DNA from: Alphaproteobacteria bacterium
Lineage (GTDB): Bacteria > Pseudomonadota > Alphaproteobacteria > UBA8366 > Aestuariispiraceae
Assembly (NCBI GenBank): GCA_006844765.1
Contig: SPJV01000096.1
Coordinates: 1 to 64,000, forward strand
Direction: 5' to 3'
DNA length: 64,000 bases
How positions within the stretch are numbered: position 1 is the stretch's first letter; each line of letters starts with the position of its first letter. Shown in pieces: positions 27,801-33,695 of this stretch. Under the pieces are notes generated by a model. That model made no database searches and had not been told where the DNA came from. It worked only from the letters and a program-made list of their open reading frames with translations. A program made the position numbers and the translations under genes.

Positions 27801-28413
27801 GGAGCGTGCACGTCTCGGCACGAAGCTGGCGCTGATCCAAATCCTTGATGAGAAGCCTTTGGAGGCGATCCGAACAATCTCTTCAACTGGGGTACTTGAT
27901 TTGCCCCGCGCCCTTCAGGATGACCGCCGCCGCATTCTTGCCCGAGCCAATTTTGAGATCGATGATCCGGCGGAAGCCATCAAACTGCTGGCCGGCGATG
28001 TTGGCCGCGAAGCGGATATGTTGCGCCGTGATATCTATTGGAAGACAGAGGAATGGTCGGAGGCCGCGCGCGTATTGCAGCGATTGACGGGCCCGCCGCC
28101 TGATAATCCAGTTGAAGGTATTGGGGACGCGACCGCACGTTTTGCGATCTCTTGGGCTGCGGCCTTGCATATGGATAATGATCAGCGCGGGATCGAGCAT
28201 CTTCGTGAGGCCTATGGGGCTGCGATGGTAAACTCGAACTATGCTGAGGTTTTCAGTTTCATTGTTGATCCGGCAAGCGAGGGCGGGGACGATTTCTCAA
28301 CTGTCCTCAATCAGGTCACGGGCACGGAGAAATTTGATGCCTTCCTGACAAATTATCGCGAAAAGCTGATAGACAAAGAACCTGCGGAGCCTTCGGTCCC
28401 TGTGTCTGGATGA
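24877..28413 (+). CDS. Large secreted AMIN-like/TPR protein coupled to the MotB pair
   Basis: The 1,178-residue precursor has a signal peptide cleaved near residue 30 (GSGVASA-Q). Three related beta domains follow at about 36-127, 171-267 and 390-475, each with a pattern like YGRMVFDWP...LSIVFD...VIDLRR, which resembles AMIN domains that bind peptidoglycan or other envelope polymers. They are separated by Pro/Ala/Glu-rich linkers (130-168, 268-360). The C-terminal half (about 640-1160) is helical with TPR-like repeats, for example FLKGRVAAAKTDFDTAVELWEELAEG. It is likely periplasmic and associated with the two MotB-like proteins. Its exact role is not known. Confidence 0.75.
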   Translation: MRGRFRLPSYMQFVSIIALLVFVGSGVASAQEAVTTRAGLHPDYGRMVFDWPRQVGFTAQAEGQTLSIVFDAAMTTDLAPIQSTISDYVSSVSLSGDGRTVTASLTGPMAVSNFRSSNSIVIDLRRDPNAQAAQAAPTPAPEPPATPAEVTPSAPSTPSAPSAANVADAPTVAIRLGEHADYSRIVFDFTSPVGYRVLSAGGQMAAVFEEPVNFDLGQLNNRLPDRVSGATVQRPDGSTALLLNIPGSVGVRHFPLSPKVVIDVLRGASPNSPSPADAVVLAPAPNETLPDLALQVAVQEAPPEPEPVPVAEPEPAPEEVAEPEPVVAEAPQDLTPAPVAEPEAPPEPTEEELAEQARLDRIALEDQAARDAAADGTVEFLRPEQDDAAEGPPLVSYTFEWPEEVGAVVFRRAEYIWVVFDQRTTLDLAPLRARGEPIIDRIEQLPISGTTSLRFRVPDRAVSPLVRREGFDWVVDFRRRPIKPREQIEINAEADSDVGPHLIFLTENPGRVMALLDPSIGDTILAAAFKGNGVGIDGLRRYPEFELLASAQGLAMVPRGDDILLDRHFQGFSISAPEGLHISAVSPETPVSSGAVTLSSRRLFDFETWQRGEETAYEDEREKLLLAVGEVPADRRNEARLEFARFLLSHDLPQEAIGVIEVVTGTDDEALGNNQTKALRAAALTLAGREEIALADWNDPRLDGFAETALWRGAVLAGAGQQKEAQERFSQGESVLSRYPYPIKGKLGLVRIETALANRDVRSANAWIKQLEKDFERLRRSEQADLTFLKGRVAAAKTDFDTAVELWEELAEGEDRYNSARAEQNLINLQYKQDDIELDEALQRLEKLRYRWRGDRFELMVLRRLGELHFEKEDFFEGLRNYRSAVTFFPDDPVAEQLAQKMTDTFRALFLDDEADKMPPLKALALYEEFRELTPSGPDGDTLVEKLGDRLVQVDLLERAANQFAYLIRERVQGEERARLGTKLALIQILDEKPLEAIRTISSTGVLDLPRALQDDRRRILARANFEIDDPAEAIKLLAGDVGREADMLRRDIYWKTEEWSEAARVLQRLTGPPPDNPVEGIGDATARFAISWAAALHMDNDQRGIEHLREAYGAAMVNSNYAEVFSFIVDPASEGGDDFSTVLNQVTGTEKFDAFLTNYREKLIDKEPAEPSVPVSG

Positions 28414-28567
28414 TCGGACTGAATTGTCTGGATGGTCTATTTACTTGTTTAGACCAAAGTTTCTCTTGCACCGGGCTAACGGCTCGACTAGAAACCCGCT
28501 CTCTAACGTGATCTGACAGGTCCCAATGCCCGCTGGGGCGGCGACCGTCGAAAAGGAGCTAGTCCCG

Positions 28568-28792
28568 ATGAAACAGGACATTCACCCTGAATACCATGAA
28601 ATCACCGTCGAGATGACCGACGGGACGACCTATAAGACCCGCTCCACCTATGGGCAGCCGGGCGATGTCTTGAAGCTGGATGTTGATCCGACAACGCACC
28701 CTGCTTGGACCGGCGGCGGAACGCGCCTGGTCGGTGGCGGTCAGCTGGATCGCTTCAACAAGCGTTTTGCGAATTTCGGCCTTAAAAGCTAA
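28568..28792 (+). CDS. rpmE: 50S ribosomal protein L31, cysteine-free form
   Basis: A 74-residue protein beginning MKQDIHPEYHEITVEMTDG and ending GGQLDRFNKRFANFGLKS, which is the L31 family in its alphaproteobacterial form. It contains no cysteine, so it lacks the zinc ribbon of the C+ type. I chose ATG 28568 with AAAAGGAG ten bases upstream; the 14 upstream codons in frame are not L31-like. A strong terminator follows 23 bases after the stop. Confidence 0.95.
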   Translation: MKQDIHPEYHEITVEMTDGTTYKTRSTYGQPGDVLKLDVDPTTHPAWTGGGTRLVGGGQLDRFNKRFANFGLKS

Positions 28793-28815
28793 GCCGAATT
28801 GGAACGCGTATCGGG

Positions 28816-28840
28816 AAAGGCGGCTTCGGCCGCCTTTTTT
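28816..28840 (+). terminator. Rho-independent terminator after rpmE
   Basis: AAAGGCGGC pairs with GCCGCCTTT around a TTCG tetraloop and runs into a T stretch. It is a textbook terminator. Confidence 0.95.
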
Positions 28841-28863
28841 ATTTGTGATTCCTGTACCGGGTT

Positions 28864-28892
28864 CTTGAAAGAGGAGAACAGGAGTCCCACCT
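28864..28892 (+). promoter_or_regulatory. RpoH (sigma-32) type heat-shock promoter for the hsp20 gene
   Basis: CTTGAAA at 28864-28870 and CCCACCT at 28886-28892 are separated by 15 bases, matching the sigma-32 consensus CTTGAAA-N11-16-CCCATNT with one mismatch. Transcription would start near 28900, giving a leader of about 120 bases before the small heat-shock gene. Confidence 0.6.
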
Positions 28893-28993
28893 TCGAGATG
28901 TGAGAGACACGAAATGCCCATTCGGGGTTTCGGCACTGTCTATCGCAAGAAAATGGTTCCGCGCCGGATGACCGGGAAGAACCAAATCACAAC

Positions 28994-29010
28994 TCGCTTC
29001 TTAGAAGGAG
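28994..29010 (+). promoter_or_regulatory. ROSE-type RNA thermometer hairpin over the hsp20 ribosome site
   Basis: The leader contains TCGCT (28994-28998), the U(U/C)GCU motif of ROSE elements, which folds back on the Shine-Dalgarno AAGGAG (29005-29010). C97, T98, T99 and C29000 pair with G07, A06, A05 and G04, and the next position is a G-G opposition (28996 with 29008), as in characterised ROSE hairpins. The ATG is at 29019. The fit is visual; melting is not calculated. It agrees with the heat-shock promoter upstream. Confidence 0.6.
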
Positions 29011-29018
29011 ATACGCTT

Positions 29019-29477
29019 ATGCGTACGTTCGACTTAACGCCGCTTTTCCGCAACACTGTCGGTTTCGACCGGATGGCCAATGTCCTTGAAGGTCTGGCCC
29101 AGGAAACGGCTCCCAGCTATCCCCCTTACAATATCGAGAAATTCGATGATGACCGCTACGGTATTACCATGGCTGTTGCCGGTTTCGGGGATGATGATCT
29201 GGAGATCGTGGTAAAGGAAAATACCCTCACCGTATCGGGCCGGATTGCGGCGACTGAAGGTGAGACACGCGAATTCCTGCATCGTGGCATTGCAGAGCGC
29301 GCATTTGAGCGCCGTTTCCGCCTCGCCGAGCATATAGAGGTTGCGGATGCCTCCCTGCAGAACGGGCTACTTCATATCGCCCTGAAACGCGACGTCCCGG
29401 AAGAGGCCCGCCCAAAGACGATTACAATCGGGAAGGGCGAATCCCCGAAGACGATACAAGGTAAGAAAGCCGCTTAA
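29019..29477 (+). CDS. Small heat-shock protein, Hsp20/IbpA family
   Basis: The 152-residue protein has the IbpA-type N terminus (MRTFDLTPLFRNTVGFDRMANVLEG), PPYNIEKFDDDRYGITMAVAGF, the alpha-crystallin domain with LEIVVKENTLTVSGR, and the C-terminal GLLHIALKRDVPEEARPKTITI. The I-T-I near the end corresponds to the I-x-I oligomerisation motif. It holds unfolding proteins in the cytoplasm during heat stress. The start at 29019 has GGAG eight bases upstream; an in-frame upstream ATG (28914) is ignored because the family begins here. Heat control is indicated by the promoter and thermometer upstream. Confidence 0.93.
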   Translation: MRTFDLTPLFRNTVGFDRMANVLEGLAQETAPSYPPYNIEKFDDDRYGITMAVAGFGDDDLEIVVKENTLTVSGRIAATEGETREFLHRGIAERAFERRFRLAEHIEVADASLQNGLLHIALKRDVPEEARPKTITIGKGESPKTIQGKKAA

Positions 29478-29500
29478 GCGGTTTAACCAGAGATCGAAAG

Positions 29501-29540
29501 CGCGTGTCATCCAACCGGGTGGCACGCGTTTTTCTTTTTA
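29501..29540 (+). terminator. Rho-independent terminator after hsp20
   Basis: A 12-bp stem (29501-29512 with 29517-29528, two G-T pairs) with an AACC loop is followed by TTTTTCTTTTT. Confidence 0.92.
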
Positions 29541-29654
29541 TTCCTAGAAGATTAGCGTCAGTAAAACTTGGTCTTTCGCACAGGCATGCTCAGTTGCGCG
29601 ATCCCGATCCGTTGGCGATAAGGGGCGGATACCCATCGGGAAAGGACCAACGCG

Positions 29655-30269
29655 ATGCTGACGCTCTATGACAATCTTGAAAGCGGAAATGGCCACAAGG
29701 TACGACTGCTCTTAAGCCTGCTTGGAACAGAGTATCAGCTTATCGAAAAGGACATCCATACCGGCGAAACACGGACGCCCGAGTTTTTGGCAATGAACCC
29801 GAATGGGCGCATTCCATTGCTGGTCCTGGCGGATGGCCGGCACCTTCCGGAATCTAATGCTATTCTGTCTTATCTTGCAGAAGGCACCGCTTGGATGCCG
29901 GACGACCGGTTTGAACGCGCGCAAGTTCTATCCTGGATGTTTTTTGAGCAATATAATCACGAGCCCAATGTCGCTGTTGCCCGGTTCTGGTGTCACCATT
30001 TGGAGTTGACGCCGGAACGCTTGGCAGCGTTAGAGGCAAAGCGCGAACAGGGGCGCAAAGCATTGCAGGTCATGGAACTGCAGTTGTCGTACTCTGATTG
30101 GTTGGTTGGTTCGCAACCCTCTATCGCCGATATCGCGCTCTACTCCTACACAAGTGTGGCGGATGAAGGTGGGTATGATCTGGCGGCCTATCCGGGGATC
30201 AAACATTGGCTCGCCCGGATGGAAAGCCTTTCCGGCTTCATTCCAATGGTCCCCTTCGATGCGCTATGA
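29655..30269 (+). CDS. Glutathione S-transferase family protein
   Basis: A 204-residue protein with the GST N-terminal thioredoxin fold: MLTLYDNLESGNGHKVRLLL, LAMNPNGRIPLLVLADGRHLPESNAILSYLAEG (the cis-proline and the E-S that binds glutathione), and an all-helical C-terminal domain with PSIADIALYSY. It resembles bacterial YfcG- or beta-like enzymes that act in detoxification or disulfide reduction. It lacks the SSC motif of zeta-class maleylpyruvate isomerases, so I do not assign it to the gentisate pathway despite nearby aromatic genes. AAAGGA is nine bases before the ATG at 29655. Confidence 0.88.
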   Translation: MLTLYDNLESGNGHKVRLLLSLLGTEYQLIEKDIHTGETRTPEFLAMNPNGRIPLLVLADGRHLPESNAILSYLAEGTAWMPDDRFERAQVLSWMFFEQYNHEPNVAVARFWCHHLELTPERLAALEAKREQGRKALQVMELQLSYSDWLVGSQPSIADIALYSYTSVADEGGYDLAAYPGIKHWLARMESLSGFIPMVPFDAL

Positions 30270-30315
30270 CAGGCGGCGAAACGCGGGGCTGCTGACTTAG
30301 AAGTTTTAGGGGAAG

Positions 30316-30999
30316 TTACAGGAGTGGCTCATCGGCGACATTGCCTGGGATTTCTTTGCCATCGATATTCCAGGCGATGCTGATCCGGGGAGACTTGCTT
30401 CGGTGCGGGGTGACGTAATGCGTCACGAAGCTGGGAAACAGCACCATGGTTCCCGGGTCGAGTGGCGGGTAGAGCTGTGTTGTGACATAGCCCGGCTTTG
30501 TGGGACAGCAGCGGGCGACACGAGGATCCACAATCCCTAATGCCCCGTCGAAGTTCTCGCGATCTTCAGGATCCGGTGGTGTCAGGTGATAGACAACGCT
30601 GACATTGGTACGCCGATGCGCATGTGGTCCAATAAAGTCACCGGGCTCATAAACACTGGCCCAACAATCATCAATATGGGCCTCTTGTTCTTTTGTTAAT
30701 CGTCGGTATGCCTCTTGGGCCCGCTTATGTAACAGCGTCATCGCTGCGCAGGGCCATTCACCGATGTCCCTGATTTTGGCACCGCCGCCTCCTGGCCACC
30801 GGTCCGGCTCAGCCTCCCGGGCCACCTCAGCAGCTTCCAGCAGTTTCGGTTCGGCAATTTTGCGTATTGCCTCATTGTCCGAAAAGGAGACAACACAGAC
30901 CATAGGGTCTATATGAGTAATACCCGTATCGTTTGGCCAGACCGGCACACTGATCGGACCAAGCGCATGCATTGCGCAGGACGCAGATGCCCCTGTCAT
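30316..30999 (-). CDS. Putative 2-oxoglutarate/Fe(II)-dependent oxygenase
   Basis: The 227-residue protein has a C-terminal double-stranded beta-helix with SVYEPGDFIGPHAHRRTNVS (iron histidines), VVYHLTPP, LGIVDPRVA, and GTMVLFPSFVTHYVTPHRSKSPRISIAWNI, where the second histidine and the R-x-S that binds 2-oxoglutarate are seen. This is the pattern of the uncharacterised 2OG-FeII_Oxy_5 type. The substrate is unknown. I chose ATG 30999 because GGGAAGGAA lies eight bases upstream; a GTG/ATG nine codons earlier is possible. It stands alone on the minus strand, divergent from a PAS protein. Confidence 0.78.
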   Translation of the reverse strand: MTGASASCAMHALGPISVPVWPNDTGITHIDPMVCVVSFSDNEAIRKIAEPKLLEAAEVAREAEPDRWPGGGGAKIRDIGEWPCAAMTLLHKRAQEAYRRLTKEQEAHIDDCWASVYEPGDFIGPHAHRRTNVSVVYHLTPPDPEDRENFDGALGIVDPRVARCCPTKPGYVTTQLYPPLDPGTMVLFPSFVTHYVTPHRSKSPRISIAWNIDGKEIPGNVADEPLL

Positions 31000-31214
31000 G
31001 CGTATTCCTTCCCTGACTTCCCCCATGCCCTCGCGGGCACCTCACGATATTGTGACTTTAAGGCTTGTCAACGACCTTCCTGTGCATTCCGGACCTAAGG
31101 TAGTGGTGTGCATTAGATTGGAACTATAACAGTGTTTTATTGATTGAGAAAACGGGAGTGATGACCCATAATGCGTGATGGGGATGGTGGGTTCGCTCGT
31201 TTTGATGGTGCTGG

Positions 31215-31721
31215 ATGATGGTTTCGCCGATTCATGAACTCACCCAGGCCGGGTTGGAATACTGGCAATCTTTGGCGTTGGGTGATGAGCTGCCACGTCG
31301 TCGGCAGGTAGAGCCTTGGGATATCCCGATGCTGCTTCCCTATGTAAATCTGGTCGGTGTGTTCCGCCAGGAATCCGGACCGGTCCGACTTCGCCATTTG
31401 TTGGAAGGAAGCGAAATCGTCGAACGTTTTAAGCGTTCTTCGACAGGGAAGTGGTTTGACGAGAACTACACTGCAGAGCATCTCCAGAATCAATTGCCGG
31501 CCTATCTCGAAACCATTGAAAAACGCGTCCCAACCTGCGGGCAGATTTCCCTCGTCAAGAATGGCATCGAGCATTTGCGTTACGAGCGGTTGATTACGCC
31601 GCTGCGTGGTGAGGCGGATGACGTAGATGTTCTCTTCATCGTCTTTGGGTTTTTCCAATTGTCCAAATCGGAGGGCGATGAAACGCCCGAAATGTTGCCC
31701 TTGCATACTGTTTGGACCTAG
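31215..31721 (+). CDS. PAS-domain protein of the alphaproteobacterial PAS_5 type
   Basis: The 168-residue protein begins MMVSPIHELTQAGLEYWQSL and has RRRQVEPWDIPMLLPYVNLVGVF, LRHLLEGSEIVERFKRSSTGKWFDENY, and a C-terminal LRYERLITPLRGEADDVDVLFIVFGF. This is the layout of the single-domain PAS_5 family, which is common and mostly uncharacterised in Rhodospirillales. No output domain is attached. It precedes the 3-hydroxybenzoate hydroxylase by 68 bases, which may be chance. Confidence 0.75.
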   Translation: MMVSPIHELTQAGLEYWQSLALGDELPRRRQVEPWDIPMLLPYVNLVGVFRQESGPVRLRHLLEGSEIVERFKRSSTGKWFDENYTAEHLQNQLPAYLETIEKRVPTCGQISLVKNGIEHLRYERLITPLRGEADDVDVLFIVFGFFQLSKSEGDETPEMLPLHTVWT

Positions 31722-31789
31722 CCTTGCTGTTATAAGATTGCCTTCCTTTCGTGTGGTTATGCATTTGGTTTTCTTGGATAGGCGAGGCC

Positions 31790-32989
31790 ATGACAAAAAG
31801 TTCATTCCCGATTCTCATTGCCGGCGGCGGTATTGGTGGTCTTGCGGCAGCGTTGGGGCTGGCGCAGAAGGGCATTCCTGCGATTGTCCTGGAAAAATCT
31901 CCCAGGCTTGGGGAGATTGGCGCGGGCATTCAGCTCGGCCCGAATGCTTTCCATGCCTTTGATCAACTGGGCATTGGCGAAGAGGCGCGGCGAACGGCCG
32001 TCTATGTTGATAGCCTGCGCCTGATGGATGCCATGTCCGCTGAAGAGATCGCGCGCATTCCGTTGGGGGAGAAATTCAGGGCGCGTTTCGGTAATCCCTA
32101 TGCTGTTGTTCACCGGGGAGACCTCCATGGGGTCCTTCTGTCAGCCTGCGAAGCCCATGAACTGATCACCCTGCGAACCTCTGCCGAGGTTGAGGGTTAC
32201 CATCAGGATGGATATGCGGTCGAAGCCCAACTTGTTGGTGGTGAAAGGATAAAGGGCGCGGCATTGATCGGGGCCGATGGGCTTTGGTCCAAGATCCGCT
32301 CGAAAGTGGTCGGTGACGGCGCGCCGCGGGTTTCCGGGCATACGACCTATCGTTCTGTTGTACCGGTAGACAAAATGCCGGAAGACATGCGCTGGAATGC
32401 TCCGACGTTATGGGCGGGGCCAAAATGCCATATCGTTCACTATCCGCTCTCCGGGTGGAAGCTCTTCAATCTTGTCGTGACCTATCACAATGACGCGCCT
32501 GCGCCGGTGGCGGGCCAACCGGTGGGCAAGGAAGAGGTTGAGAAAGGCTTTGAGCATATCGCCGATCTGCCCCGGCAGATCATCGATCTCGGCACCGATT
32601 GGAAGCTCTGGGTGCTCTGTGATCGTGAGCCGGTGTCTAATTGGACGGATGGTCGGGTAACGCTTCTCGGCGATGCGGCGCATCCAATGCTGCAGTATTT
32701 TGCGCAAGGTGCCTGCATGGCGATGGAGGATGCGGTTTGTTTGGCCCATGAAATGGCAGCGGCGGAGGGGGCGATCGAAAGCGCTTTTGCCGCCTATCAG
32801 GCAAAACGCAGTCTTCGAACCGCCCGCGTGCAGCTTCAATCCCGTGCGATTGGGGATCATATTTACCATCCCGCAGGCCCGCATGCCGCGCTTCGCAACG
32901 CCGTCCTTGGCGCGAAGTCGGACGATGATTGGTATGACGCTATCGCCTGGCTTTACGGGGGAAGTGGCCTCGATGGCACGCTCTATTAA
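31790..32989 (+). CDS. Probable 3-hydroxybenzoate 6-hydroxylase (FAD monooxygenase)
   Basis: A 399-residue class A flavoprotein monooxygenase. The FAD site is GGGIGG (residues 12-17); a D-G motif (IGADGLWSKIR) binds NAD(P)H/FAD; and GDAAHPMLQYFAQGACMAMEDAV is typical of 3-hydroxybenzoate 6-hydroxylases and salicylate hydroxylases. ETEIGAG-type LGEIGAGIQLGPNA is also present. The enzyme would convert 3-hydroxybenzoate to gentisate, the substrate of the dioxygenase at 2.5 kb. I chose ATG 31790 with AGGCGAGG upstream. Salicylate as substrate is the main alternative. The coxS-type gene starts 147 bases later on the same strand. Confidence 0.8.
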   Translation: MTKSSFPILIAGGGIGGLAAALGLAQKGIPAIVLEKSPRLGEIGAGIQLGPNAFHAFDQLGIGEEARRTAVYVDSLRLMDAMSAEEIARIPLGEKFRARFGNPYAVVHRGDLHGVLLSACEAHELITLRTSAEVEGYHQDGYAVEAQLVGGERIKGAALIGADGLWSKIRSKVVGDGAPRVSGHTTYRSVVPVDKMPEDMRWNAPTLWAGPKCHIVHYPLSGWKLFNLVVTYHNDAPAPVAGQPVGKEEVEKGFEHIADLPRQIIDLGTDWKLWVLCDREPVSNWTDGRVTLLGDAAHPMLQYFAQGACMAMEDAVCLAHEMAAAEGAIESAFAAYQAKRSLRTARVQLQSRAIGDHIYHPAGPHAALRNAVLGAKSDDDWYDAIAWLYGGSGLDGTLY

Positions 32990-33136
32990 CGCGGCAGCAA
33001 TGATTTCTTATGAAGATGTAACACCGTCTTCCCTGGACGGCGCATAAAAGCTGTCATAGGCTTCGGGTAATAACCAAACAAACGTCGGGTCAACACATGT
33101 TGGCTATCAGGCGTTGTCGAGCCAGGGAGGATTTAA

Positions 33137-33601
33137 ATGGCACAGGTTTCGATGACCGTGAACGGCAAAGCTGTGAGCGGTGAAGTCGAAGGCCGGACGC
33201 TTCTTGTCCAGTTTCTTCGAGATCAACTCAGACTGACCGGCACCCATGTCGGTTGTGATACCGGCCAGTGCGGGGCGTGCGTTGTGCATGTCGACGGCGA
33301 GGCGGTGAAGGCCTGCAACATGTTCGCCGGCGAGGCGGATGGCGCAGAGGTGACAACCATCGAAGGCATGGCGAATGCCGATGGGTCGCTTGGTACGATC
33401 CAGCAGGCATTCCAGGACCATCATGGTCTGCAATGTGGCTTCTGTACCCCCGGTATGGTGATGTCCGCAGCGGCTTTGCTGAAGGACAACCCGAATCCCA
33501 GTGAGGCGGAAATCCGCGAGTATCTGGAAGGCAACATCTGTCGTTGCACGGGCTACCACAACATCGTCAAGGCGATCCAAGCCGCCTCTGACGCCCAGTA
33601 A
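33137..33601 (+). CDS. Molybdenum hydroxylase small subunit, two [2Fe-2S] clusters (CoxS-type)
   Basis: The 154-residue protein has both iron-sulfur motifs: the N-terminal plant-type cluster (GCDTGQCGACVVHVDG...ACN) and the C-terminal helical cluster (CGFCTPGM...CRCTGYHNI). It passes electrons from the molybdenum centre to FAD. It is the first gene in the S-L-M order that is typical of form II CO-dehydrogenase-like enzymes. GGGAGG lies eight bases before the ATG at 33137. Confidence 0.92.
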   Translation: MAQVSMTVNGKAVSGEVEGRTLLVQFLRDQLRLTGTHVGCDTGQCGACVVHVDGEAVKACNMFAGEADGAEVTTIEGMANADGSLGTIQQAFQDHHGLQCGFCTPGMVMSAAALLKDNPNPSEAEIREYLEGNICRCTGYHNIVKAIQAASDAQ

Positions 33602-33695
33602 TCTCGCTACCGCATTTCCCGCACGATCTTGGACTGAAAAATCGCGGCGGCAGGTTTGCGGAACATAATGGCCTAGCAGAACAGGGAGAAGTGAT

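Noticed and set aside
29655..30269. GST as maleylpyruvate isomerase of the gentisate pathway
   Set aside because: It lacks the SSC-type motif of zeta-class isomerases and is unlinked to the dioxygenase.
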